NCBI GenBank assembly: GCA_032719365.1
Contig: CM064866.1
Coordinates: 78,472,916 to 78,536,915, forward strand
Direction: 5' to 3'
Origin: Prinsepia uniflora
Taxonomy: Eukaryota > Streptophyta > Magnoliopsida > Rosales > Rosaceae
Length of the DNA: 64,000 bases
Shown here: one piece after another, positions 47,116 to 58,167 of the stretch
Numbering within the stretch: position 1 is the stretch's first letter
Layout of the letters: each line of letters opens with the position of its first letter
Program-made: the position numbers and the translations under genes
Notes under the pieces: model-generated
The model's input: only the letters and a program-made list of their open reading frames with translations
The model's database searches: none
Told to the model about the DNA's origin: nothing

Positions 47116-47314
47116 TGTGAGTGCCGGCCATAGCTGAATCGAGAAGCATCCGGCGGTCGCGGAATTTCCAGAGGCATACACCACCATAGGATCCTGTTGA
47201 GAAGAAGATCCAGGAAGCTAGCGTCCCAATCTGACCTCAACGAAGACACCGACAATTCTCGCTGCCAACCTCCCGCCCATTGCCTGAATCTGATAACCTT
47301 CCCCAACTTATCAT

Positions 47315-47530
47315 AAGTCGTAACCTAATATAACGATAAAGAGGTAATAGCATTATGGTTTAGGCTGCATTACTCAAAGAAAAGTTTCCAAATTAAATAT
47401 TTTGAGCAGGCTAATATGGCGTGGATAATTTATTACATGAGTGAAGGCATATACAATCGAGGATGGTGCAATATGGGTAAGCACCTGACCGATCTCCTGC
47501 AAATCAGAGTTCAGACATGAAATCATCCAT
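47315..47530. repeat. duplicated segment, copy 2 (see 33925-34140)
   Basis: It starts CGTAACCTAATATAACG and ends ATGAAATCATCC, like copy 1. It lies 300 bp before the LEA promoter copy. Copy 1 also precedes the LEA gene, though at a distance of about 10 kb. Confidence 0.65.
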
Positions 47531-47834
47531 TAAAAAACTTCATGATAAATGGTAGCCACGGATATTAATAATATTCAATTTCAAATTGTCAAAATATTAT
47601 CGGTTCGATATAGTTTTAATTTTTTAAAATTAAAAATAAAATTGTTTTGATCTAATCTATTAATAACGATTTAATTTGAATTAATAACGGTTTAAAATGT
47701 TTAAGCATAAAGAAAAAAACAGCAAGAAACTTTATAATATATGTAATTATCGAACCAAAACCTATAACACACATGACAAGAATCCAATATGTATAACGCA
47801 CAACCTCCATTGAGATAAATAAAAAATTAGAAAG

Positions 47835-48058
47835 AAAGTGATGAGTTGTGTTGATAAAACCAATGTGCATTGTAGGCTTTCACTACCACACGTGTAAGTA
47901 AACAAGTTATTGTGTAATCAGCTAAGCTCCCCACCGACACCACCCGTGTCGCAAAGGAAGCCTGCCACCTTACAATCTTCAAACTCGTTATAACATGCTG
48001 CCTTATAAAGCGGTAACAGGTATCATAAACCAAATTGAACAGAGGAACAAAACATGGC
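47835..48058 (+). repeat. diverged copy of the LEA promoter, 5'UTR and start codon
   Basis: Landmarks shared in order with 43790-44026: GACCAATGTG, CACACGTGTAA, GTCGCAAA, GCCTGCCACCTTAC, TTCAAACTCGTTATAAC, AACAGAGGAA, ACATGGCAG. One CACGTG is intact (47889-47894); the other is CCCGTG. The copy stops right after ATGGCAG, where a retroelement gag fragment begins. Confidence 0.8.
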
Positions 48059-48263
48059 AGAAATACAAGGGTATCTCCCTCTCACTCTTTACACAGGAAG
48101 AGGAGACCCAGCCACCCATTGGAATAACTACACCTCTGCCTTGGCATATAGGGATGCAACAGAGGAGGTACAATACCTCGTCTTCAGCTCCACCCTCACT
48201 GACGTTGCCCTCAACTGGTTCTACCGCCTGCCTCCGGGGACTATCAACTCATTAATCATTTGA
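48054..48263 (+). CDS. chimeric ORF: LEA-copy start codon fused to gag fragment
   Basis: The ATGGCAG of the duplicated LEA 5' end continues in frame into gag (MAEIQGYLPLTLYTGRGD...) for 69 codons and stops at TGA. The fusion may be chance, and nothing shows it is translated. It carries half of a retrotransposon gag domain. Confidence 0.3.
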   Translation: MAEIQGYLPLTLYTGRGDPATHWNNYTSALAYRDATEEVQYLVFSSTLTDVALNWFYRLPPGTINSLII

Positions 48264-51200
48264 GGACTTACATGCCACCTTCTTGGACCAATTCATGATC
48301 CAGACAGATAGACTCATATCCACAAAAGATCTCTTCTCCGTTTGGTAGAAGGAGGATAAAACACTCTAGAAGTACGCCGCGAGTTTCACCCTCGAATACT
48401 CTCGATGTCGGGACATGGGCAACAATGCCGCCTTCAACGCCTTCAGAACCGACCTCAATGAGTCTCCCTTCAAATATGCAACCTATATTGAGGATTGGGG
48501 GAGCTATATAGAAATTATGCCCAGGGTCGCCATCCACGCTAAGATCGAGTTCTTCCACACCCTTACTAAGGAGACCAAGGTCACCTATTCTGCACCCTCT
48601 ATCGCCAATCAGAGGAAAAGTCACCAGGACTCAGGAAACTACAATCAGGGTGCCCACCACTCAAACCATGGGAAGAGAAACCTCAACTTCGACGGTCAAA
48701 ACCATGACAAGAAGGATCGTTTTGGTCGTAATGATCGAGACTTCAGGCGTGGTGACAACAACCAGGGAAATCAAGGCCAAGTGGGCGACAATTATGGCCC
48801 AAAGCGCCGCCATCTTGAATACCACCCTGGATAACATCTTGCTGAACGTGGAGGAAATGATCCTGAAGGCCAAGCCAAGGAACCCCAATTATCACCCCAT
48901 TTTCAACAAGGAGGCCTTTTGCCAGTACCACAAGTACAATGGTCACACCATTAAGGAATGCATCGCATTCAAAAACATCATTGAGCAGCTTGTTCGAGAG
49001 GGCAAACTCGACCAATTCCTACCACGTGCACAGGCCGCCCCGGTCCGCCTACAAATCAATACCATCAGCGAAGGGTCAACTCTTCCCCCCTTCCTTATCA
49101 CCTCTAACCAAGTCAAGAAGGGCTTCCTCAGAGCTTCACAATCCACAATCCAGCCACCAAGTACTTAGCATTGGCGCCAACCGACCAGCACAAGTCACCA
49201 AATTGGGCTGGGAGGCTTGCACTTTCTCTGAGGGAAAAAGAGAAGGGAATTGTTTTTCCACATGTTGACCCCTCATTGTCTGAGCATGCCTCACCAACTG
49301 TGACGTCGCCAGAATTCTTTTCGACAGTGGAAGTTCTATTAATGTTCTCTTTTGGGAGGCATTCAAGCAGATGGGATTGGATGAAAAAACACTTGACTGC
49401 AAGGTCACACCTCTCCTTGGTTTCTCTGGGGACTCCGTCTTTCCCAGAAGCTTCATCTCTCTTCCTATCACCATGGGTTCTGACCCGTAGACTACAATGA
49501 CCCTCATAACCTTCCTTGTGGTCGATTATCCAATGACCTATAATGCCGTCATCAGAAGAGGTTTTCTAAACCAAATGCGAGCCGTTGTATCGACACATCT
49601 ACTACTGATGAAATTCCCAACACCCGCGGGAACAGGACAAGTACAGGGAGATCAGATCTCCGCGAAAACATGTTACGCCATCGCCCTCACAAAGACAAGC
49701 AAGCCTGGTCTGCCAGAGGCAACAAAGACGCTCTCTATCAAAGAAACGACCCTTAAAGACAATCTCGTACATCCTAAGCTCATGAATGAACTCAGGGCCC
49801 GCACCCTAGAAGATCCACGTGACCTTGCACACATGCCCTAGGCAGAACCTGTGGAAGAGACAGAGATAATCCTTCTTTTAGGTCAACACCCGGACCGCAA
49901 GGTCCGAATCGGGTCTAAACTCAAGCCCAACATTCGCTCTGCCCTCATCAAGTTCCTCCGGGACAATGACGTGGTGTTTACCTGGTCATATGTAGATATG
50001 CCGGGAATTTCCAACGACGTGATCCGCCATAGACTCACTATTAACCCCTTTTTCAAGCCAGTCACGCAGGAGCAGCGGAGTTACGATGCCGAGAGACAGT
50101 TGTCCATGCAAGCTGAAATCATCAAGCTCAGCACTATCCACTTTATCTGGAAGGCTATCTATGTTGCTTGGGTCGCCAACGTGGCCCTTGTCAAGAAATC
50201 AACTGGCCTTTGGAGCATGTGCATTGACTTCACCGACCTCAACAAAGTTGCCCCAAGGATAGTAATCCCCTGCCTAAGATTGACATGTTTATGGATGCCA
50301 TTTCCGGCCACGAGCTCCTCAGTTTCATGGATGCTTACTCAGGATATAACCAAATCCTCATGAATCCAGAAGATCAGATACACACCAGCGTCAGGATCAA
50401 CTTGGGCATATACTATTACAATGTTATGCCTTTTGGACTAAAAAATGCAAGGGTAACCTACCAACGCTTAGTCAACTTTATGTTTGCCAACCAGATCGGC
50501 AAAACAATGGAAGTCTATGTGGACGACAAGTTTGTCAAAAGAAAGATAGACAATGGTCACATCTCAAAAGAAAGAACATCGGCTGAACAGAGAAATGAAA
50601 CAAGGGATTCATGGAGCTCAAGCGGTACATGAGCACAACACCACTCTTGGCCAGACCAGAGACCGGATAGCACCACTTCTTTTTCCTGTCGATATCCACC
50701 TCAACCGTGAGTTTCGTCCTTATCACCCGACGTGTAGGGGCTGAACACCTCGTATACTATGTCAGCAAGGCCTTCCAAGACGCTGAGACTAGGTACCCTG
50801 ATCTCGAGAAACTTTCTTTAGCCTTAGTAGTCACCACCAGGCGACTCCGACCATACTTCCAGGCACATGAAATCAAGGTCGTCACCAAAAAACCTCTCCT
50901 GGAAGTCCTTCAGAAATCGGACACCAAGTCAAATAGACTATCGAGCTCAATGAGTTCGACTTCTCTTACGTCGTCAAGATAACAGAGAAGGGACAGTCAG
51001 TGGCCGACTTCATCGCTGAATACTCTTATCAGCCCACCCAATGCATGCCCTCAGTGAACACTCCCCAAATAGAGCTTTCCATCAGGAAAGATCCATCACA
51101 GACCAAGACATCCACCATCGATCCCTGACGCTCGTGCTAAACAATGTACATTGATGGCTTTGCTTGCCACAGCGGATCAGAAGCAGGCCTAGTCTTCCCC

Positions 51201-52627
51201 TCTCCTGAAGACGCCAAACTTAAGTATGCCCTCTGTTTCATCTTTAAGGCTTCCAACAATGAGGCCGAGTATGAGGCCTTCTTGGTTGGCCTATGCCTTA
51301 CCGATGATATGGAGGCCAAGTAGCTACGCATATTCAGCGACTCCCACTTAGTCGTCAGCCAGATCAACAACGACTTGGAAGAAAAGGACGAATCCATGAC
51401 CCTTTACTTGGCCCTTACCAAGCAACTCCTCCAAACCTTCCCAGCCTTTTAAATCGAAAAGATACTCCGGTTAGAAAAACAGTCATACAAATACCCTTGC
51501 ACGACTTGCATCCTCTCTCAATGAAAAGGAAGGGCGGAAGGTACTAATCGAAATCCAACACTAGCCAAGCACAAGACCATGCCCAATATACACCATCAAC
51601 ACCAGTCCAACTTGGATGGACCATCTCAAGGAATATCTAAAGGATGGCTCTCTACCGGACGACAAACTCGAGGCCAGGAAAATCTGACGACAAGCTGTTT
51701 GCTATACCATACAGCACGATCATCTCTACAAACGCAGTTTTACCACCCCGCTTTTGAAATTTTTGGCACCAGAATTAGGGGACTATGTCCTTAGAGAAAT
51801 GCATGAAGGCATATGTGGAGACCATTTCGAAGCAAGAACATTGACACACAAGGCATCCCGTCAGGTCTACTATTGGCCAACCATGCTTGCACATGCCACC
51901 AAACTCACTCAGAAGTGCAATAAGTGCCAGTGACATGCCCAAATTCCTCACCTTTTGGCTGAGCACCTCACCTCCATAATGAACCCCTAGCCTTTCTCGC
52001 ATTGGGGACTTGTCTTGATAGGGCAGATGCCTACAGGCAAAGGAAAAGTTAACTATGCAGTAGTGTCGGTAGACTACTTCACCAAATGAGCCGAGGCAAA
52101 ACCCTTGGAAACCATTACAACAATACAGATCGAAACCTTTGTTTACCAAAACATCATATTCCGCTTCGGGATTCCACACATTATCGTCACCTATAATGGG
52201 AAGCAATTCGATTGCAATCGCTTCAGGAAATTCTATCACATCTATGGAATCAAACTCTTCTTTGTATCTCCGGCTCACCCTAAATCCAATGGACATGTCA
52301 AAGCCGTCAACAGGAACATTAAGTACAACTTGAAGAAACGGCTCGCTTAGGACAAGGGAAGATGGGCTGACATAATCAATGACGTCCTCTGGTTTCACCA
52401 AACTTCCTACAAGGCTAACACAAACTATACCCTATTTACGTTGGCTTTTGGAATGGAGGCCATCGTTCTGGTGGAGATAGGGGAAACAACATACCTGGTT
52501 GCCTTCTATAACCTCGAAACCAACAATCAGAAGATAGCACTTAACCTCAACCTCTTCGAAGAACGCCGTGAATATGCCAACCTAAAAAACACTGCTTATA
52601 AAACAGCGGGTCGCCAGATACTACGAC
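48059..52627 (+). pseudogene. Tat-lineage Ty3/gypsy gag-pol, 5' truncated and decayed
   Basis: Frame-shifted pieces give, in order: gag (ALAYRDATEEVQYLVFSSTL, ALNWFYRLPPG; 48060-48600); a basic tail; a CX2H-type segment (FCQYHKYNGHTIKEC, about 48920); protease (LFDSGSSINVLF, about 49315); reverse transcriptase (NVMPFGLKNARVTYQRLV, VYVDDKFVK; 50100-50540); a first RNase H (YVSKAFQDAETRYPDLEKL, about 50757); and a second, archaeal-type RNase H (MYIDGFACHSGSEAG, NNEAEYEAFLVGL; 51143-51420). Integrase pieces follow (FGIPHIIVTYNGKQFD, VSPAHPKSNGHVKAVN; 51775-52600). Two RNase H domains mark the Tat lineage. Many stops and shifts exist. No 5' LTR or primer site precedes gag. Confidence 0.88.
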
Positions 52628-54566
52628 TATAACGACCCATCTCGGAATTCGGGATTAGATTACTGACTAATCATGATTAGCAGGGTTAATCGGTGATTAG
52701 TTGGGCGAACTCGGACGAACGGTGCAAAATGACTGTTTTGCCCCTAGTCGTGGGCAAAACGTTGACTTTTTATTCGAACTGTCAAATGGACTTTGACCAA
52801 TGACCGTGACGTAGTTTGGGACGTCACGAGTTCATAGAGAAGCGGCACGTTCGATTCCGACGTTCGTGGTGAAAGTTATGACGTTCGGCAGTCCAGGGGC
52901 ATTTCCGTAATTTGGACGAAATAAGGGAAAATGTTGACTTTTTTATCGTGAGGTCCGATGGCCGAGGGCCGAGGACCGTTAGGAAGGTCTCGATGCCCTG
53001 AGTTCGTAGACAGACAGCACGCATCAATCGGAGTCCGGATGACCGAGTTACGAGCCTGGATGCATGCGGGGTATTTTGGTAATTTTCTGCACAGGGGCAG
53101 AATGGTAATTTCACAGGGGTTGTTTGAATGTTACTGTAGCACCGTGAATGGGGAACACGACCAGTGCACGGGAGCATTGTTTAAGCTTGAAATTGTAGTG
53201 GAGTATGGCCTAAATTGTTAGTTAATTGATAATGAACTGTTGGATGTGTGTGTGGGAGGCATTGGCAGTCCACGGCAAGAGTAAAAAATGACTGAGGTCT
53301 GTTTTACGGGAAACAATTCCCAATGGGGGCTGAGGGTGTCTCCCACGGGCTGTCGTCGATTTTGAACTGTTTGATGGGTGTCTGGTGAGTTGAAGACTCA
53401 TTTTGGGGTGGAGTACGAAGTGAGGCAGAGTGTTGTTGAGAGGAAATCGAGTTCGGAGCAAAAATCAAAATTTGAGGGAAAATCAGAATTTGAATTGTGT
53501 GAGGAATTGGACAAAACCAGGGATAGTAATCGTCTTCTGGGACTATTGGAGATCAACCGTAGCTATTGGCAAGGGAATCGATCACGGTTTGGCCATGATC
53601 ACATGTTCCAGTTTCGGGAAAAAGTCTAGGCTTGAGTCGTGGTGTTTGAGGTAACCTCTGGTCCAATTAATGTTGTGAATGAGTTCGTATTAGTCCCAAT
53701 AAGTTTGTTGTTATGTTAACTGGATTATGGTTTGGTAAACACAGAGTTTGGGTGATCGACCCATTTGGGTGATCACGGGTCGTGGGCCTGATTATGGGAT
53801 TATTTTGATGAATTATGGACATAGAACTTCAATTAGATAGTTAAAGAATGTTTTAGGATCAAAATCAGATGAAAGCGAGGTCGAATTGATAGCTATCTAA
53901 CCGGGTTGTCACGCGGGTTGTAGGACCCGTTTGCAGGGGAAACGGGTAAGGACGATGATGAACAGTGCAGTCACTGTAGCAGGTGCGTGGCTGTCACGCG
54001 CAGCCACTCACGGTGGCGCGTGACGGCGCGTGGGCACGAATCCCGAGGTACGGTCAACACGACTTTTATCCTATACGTTATAAGGAACATTTTAGCATTG
54101 GTTTCATGTTAATCGGACCCCGTTACGATACTGTTCGGGAGGTCCGAAGATTTTAAGTCGGGTTTAAAAATACTTAAAAATTCGGGAAAATTACGGGACT
54201 TGAATAGGATGTTACTGAGGAGGTTAGTAACCCTCTAATGTGATATGAACAGGTTCGGGAGTCCCGATGTTAGTAACGAGGCCCGGGAAGGCCGGTGCAC
54301 GCGTATCGAGGCGCTCGGTTAAACGATATGTGAGTGGACATTGGTTTTGATAAATTCTATGCATGCATAATTGTTTCATGATTGTTATAATTGTTATTAT
54401 ATGCTTTGATTTGGATATCGGTGAATTTATGTGATTTCATGCATTTCGAGGCAATTTACGGGTTTGCGCGTAAATCGAGATTTTCCGGATTTGCACTGAT
54501 TTCCATAATTGTGGTTCGGATATGATTTTATGAAACAATTACGGATTTGATAAAGTAAATTCGGGC

Positions 54567-54672
54567 TAGGGGCCCAGTTGATTTAAGAAATCAGGCCAGG
54601 GGCCCAGTTGACTTGTGAAATCGGGCTAGGGGCCCAGTTAATTTATATATGTGATTTCGGGTCAGGGACCCT
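54567..54672 (+). repeat. GGGCC/GGGTC hairpin array
   Basis: Units: GGGCT-AGG-GGCCC, AGGCC-AGG-GGCCC, GGGCT-AGG-GGCCC (G:T or mismatch pairs in the arms) and a last unit GGGTC-AGG-GACCC, where both arms changed. Each of the first three is followed by AGTT and a 20-bp spacer. Confidence 0.75.
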
Positions 54673-54955
54673 AAAATGGAATTGAATAAATGATTTCGGA
54701 TTTAATAATCAACTAATTGGACTTATTACGGTTTTAGAGAAATTCGGGGCAGAGCCTTTGTGATATTTTAATAAATGAATGATAAAATGGTTTCCATAAA
54801 ACCATCTCGATACGAGGATATGTATGGTCTCCTCCAGGTGTCTGGGACACTGGGGAAGTCATGGTGCATTGCCTGCGAGGGGCCATTGTACGGAGCGGCC
54901 GGACCATATAGTGACTCAAGAGCAGGATTGCTATGATTAAATGTCTAGGACGTCA

Positions 54956-55076
54956 GACATCTGGGATGTCAGATATATGGACCCGGTGAGACCCCGGGCA
55001 GCACGCGTCGCTCTTATACCGTGAGATATGACGTCTGGGACGACAAGCGTCTGGGACGCTAGGCATCTGGGATGCC
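54956..55076 (+). repeat. covarying TGG-loop mini-hairpins
   Basis: GACATC-TGG-GATGTC (54956-54970), GACGTC-TGG-GACGAC (55030-55044, outer pairs lost), AGCGTC-TGG-GACGCT (55046-55060) and GGCATC-TGG-GATGCC (55062-55076). The loop is constant, and arm changes are compensated in three of four. Confidence 0.85.
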
Positions 55077-55512
55077 GGAGATGGAAAAATAATAAATGTG
55101 TATTACTGGATTTATGAAATAACTCTTGGATTGACTTTTGGGATTTGAAACTATGCTTATGGTTTCCGGGCTAAGGCCCTAATGGTTATTTCGAAATAAA
55201 TATGTGATTATTGGTTTTTGGATGCATGCATATGTTTTTACTGAGGGGCATAAATGTCTTTATAAATGTTTTAAACAGACTTGTTTATTTTCGTCCACTC
55301 ACAACTTTTGGTTTTTAATGCCCTTCAAGTTGAGCGCGGATGCTACTACAGCAGGGGACCGGGACATTGCATGCCTCCTCCATCGATCCTTGCGCACTCT
55401 GGATGCCCGTAGGGGCAGTGACGTTGGGTTATCCCTTGTCTGACACTTCGTGTCAGACGGGAGCACGTCACATCCCGTGGTAATCCCGGGGGGATTGGGA
55501 TGGGTCGTGTCA

Positions 55513-56457
55513 ACGACTCCCGAGTTCACCACCGAAGTTTCAAAGTGGGGGACTTAGTCCTCTGAAAGGTCAACCTTGCCACCATGGAGCGATCAGCTGG
55601 AACATTCGCTCCAACTTGGGAAGACCCCTACATAGTATCAAGAATCTACTGAGAGGGAACCTACGAGTTACAAATATCGGACGAAAAAATCACTCCTACA
55701 CCCATGGAATGTGGACCATCTCAAGTACTACTATCGATAAACCAATGTTAAACACCACAAAGAGATAGGCTCATGGCCCAAATTTTGTTTTCATTCCTGG
55801 TATCCCTATCATATTTAATTGACTGAAAGTTTTATCTTGGTACATCACTTTTACTTTTGTTCCAACTCTTAGACACTCGGCCTAACCTAGCCGAGAACCT
55901 TCCAAGCACTCGTCAACACAAGTTTAGGCCTTACTCCTACCTCTGTCGGTCCAACATCGAAACAAAAAAAGCACATAAACAAAAACATATGTCCTCGACC
56001 TACATCTCGGTTTGCCTCCCGAAATACACAACACCTTGCCTCTCGTCCATTCCATTCTAGTATGGTCACTTGACCCAAGTTTTTTACGAACAAATTCCAA
56101 CACGTCTTTCAAAAACTGATCACCTATTAATGATCGACCAGTGTTTCTTTTCGGTCACCTCCAACTCCTATCCCGGATGTCTATTCGAGTTTTAGCCTAA
56201 ACACTTTGGTCATTTCCTTTTATTTCGAACTTTTCATCGGCCTTGGCCATTGTACTCAGACCGTTCATTATAAGAAACACAAGTTCACACTCAACTGGTA
56301 AACTAACACTTGTAAATATTTTTTTAAACATAGAAAAAGTTATTCATTGATTGAAAAGATTTAGTTACACTTTGGCTCATACGCTGGATTACATTATAAA
56401 ATAAACCTAGTCTACGGACTATCCCCTCCCCATGCCCTTCCTCGCGCCCCTCGGCCT
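55513..56457 (+). pseudogene. Tat element, polyprotein C-terminus and 3' internal region
   Basis: After the repeated ACGAC the reading resumes (SRVHHRSFKVGDLVL, APTWEDPYIVSRIY), typical of the end of Tat integrase, to about 55740. The rest is noncoding 3' internal sequence. No 3' LTR is seen before the next element starts at 56458. Confidence 0.8.
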
Positions 56458-58167
56458 TGTAACGACCCGGAAATTTGAAAAACGAAAATTTGAAAAATTC
56501 GAAGGAAAGGACGATTTTGCCCCTGGTTATAAGGATCAAAGGTTGACTTTTTGATCGAGACATTGTTTGGACTTACCGGGAGTATCGTTGGATAGGTCTT
56601 GAGACGCTGAATCCGTAGACAGGCGGCATGCGTCAGTCGGAGTCCGGATGGAAAAGTTATGGGTCTCGAACGACGAGGGGCATTTTGGTCATTTTGTTAG
56701 TAAGGGCAAAAAGGTAATTTAGCTGGGATATTTGATGGATCAGCCAACTTGGGTGAATCATTCTATCTAACAAAGGACACCTGTCGTTGAAATTAAAAAT
56801 CTTAGTGGCACTAGTTGTCGCTAAACATAAACAATACAAAACACACAAAAACAACAAACATACATATCCATATATTGTCCCTTATTGATCATAAGTTGAT
56901 CGATTGATCTCCAAACGTTGAGAGACTGAACAGAGAAAAACAAAAGGGAGAATTGTAGAGTAGGAAAACGAGAAGAAATAGGTTAGAATATCGAAAGTAA
57001 ACCCAGAAACCTGAGAGGAAACCCGAAACAGACTTTGCATACTTGAATCTTGATTTTCAAGTATTGGCCTAATTGAAGTGAAATTGACTTGAAATTAAGT
57101 CTTCTGGGCGCTAAACGAATCGAACCAAATCAAATGGGAAGGAAATTGATGGAGATTTGACGAAGAACAGACCCTGCGACATCCTTGAATTGTGGAGGCT
57201 GAGTTCAGGTAATTGGAGGTAAGGAAGCTTGAAATTGGTTTCGAATTCATGTTTAGAATGAATATAGGATGCTTCCTGTGCGATCAATTTAACGAAAAAG
57301 CTTGAAATTGGGTGGAACCCGATTTAGAGCCCGTCGGGTTTTCACTTCGAGTCGAATGATTTGAGGACTACTTTCATGAAATTGAGCATACAGATCCTTA
57401 ATTAAGATTGAATAGATGAAAATAACTAAAAGAAATGAAGAAATTGGGGTCGAATTAGCTAAGAACGGATCGGGTTGCACCGCGGGTTGCAGACTCATAT
57501 GACAGTGAATCGGGTAAGAACGATGACACTGTAGCACCAATGTTCACGCGCGTGGCTTTCACACGCAGCTGCTTGCGGCAGCGCGTGAGGGCGCGTGGTG
57601 AGTTTTCTGGGGAAGTGCTCAACAGGTGTTTTACTCTATGTAATGTAACGAACATTTTAGAGTTGGCTTCGAGTCAATCGGACACCGTCTCGCTAATGTT
57701 TCGAGGGTCCGAAGGTTTATATTATGTTTTAAATTAATATTTAATTCCCGAAAAAGTTTAGGGAATTGATATGATGTAAATTGAGTTGTTAGTGACCCTG
57801 AATAATGATTTTGGACAGGATTCGAGATTCCTGGCAAGTGTCGGAAATTACGGAAACGTGTGCAGCTCAGGAAGCGAGCAGTTTGGACGGTGTGTGAGTG
57901 GACGTTTGTTTTATAAACCATTATGCATGCATAGTTAAATGTTTTACATGATTGATTGCATGATTTGAGTTGCAATGATGTGGCATGATTATTTGTGATT
58001 TAATGATTATGTTAATCGGTCTTTCGGGCACGATTTTCGAAAAAATGTGCAAATGATATTTTGGGCTAGGCCTGGAGTCAAAAAGGTTTTGAAAAAGGAT
58101 ATTTTGACTTAATTGGCAAGTCAATGATGATTTCTGGATTATTTTAATGTTTTCAATACGGATTTCC
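56458..58167 (+). repeat. 5' LTR, first part
   Basis: It starts TGTAACGACCCGGAAATTTG, nearly identical to 62535 onwards over 500 bp. The GCGCGTG block is at about 57545. It is interrupted near 58168 by a fragment of opposite orientation. Confidence 0.85.

Larger units (their letters stand above)
52628..55512 (+). mobile_element. solo LTR (2885 bp) inserted in the Tat element
   Basis: It runs TATAACGACCCAT to GGGTCGTGTCA with target duplication ACGAC (52623-52627 and 55513-55517). The expected TG start has become TA. Its order of blocks matches 16631-24626: GTTGACTTT near the start, GCGCGTG block at about 53980, GGGCC hairpins at 54567-54670, and the covarying hairpins at 54956-55076. Confidence 0.9.

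Noticed and set aside
51775..52401. 208-codon minus-strand ORF
   Set aside because: The plus strand here encodes recognisable integrase motifs of the Tat element, so the long minus reading is coincidental.
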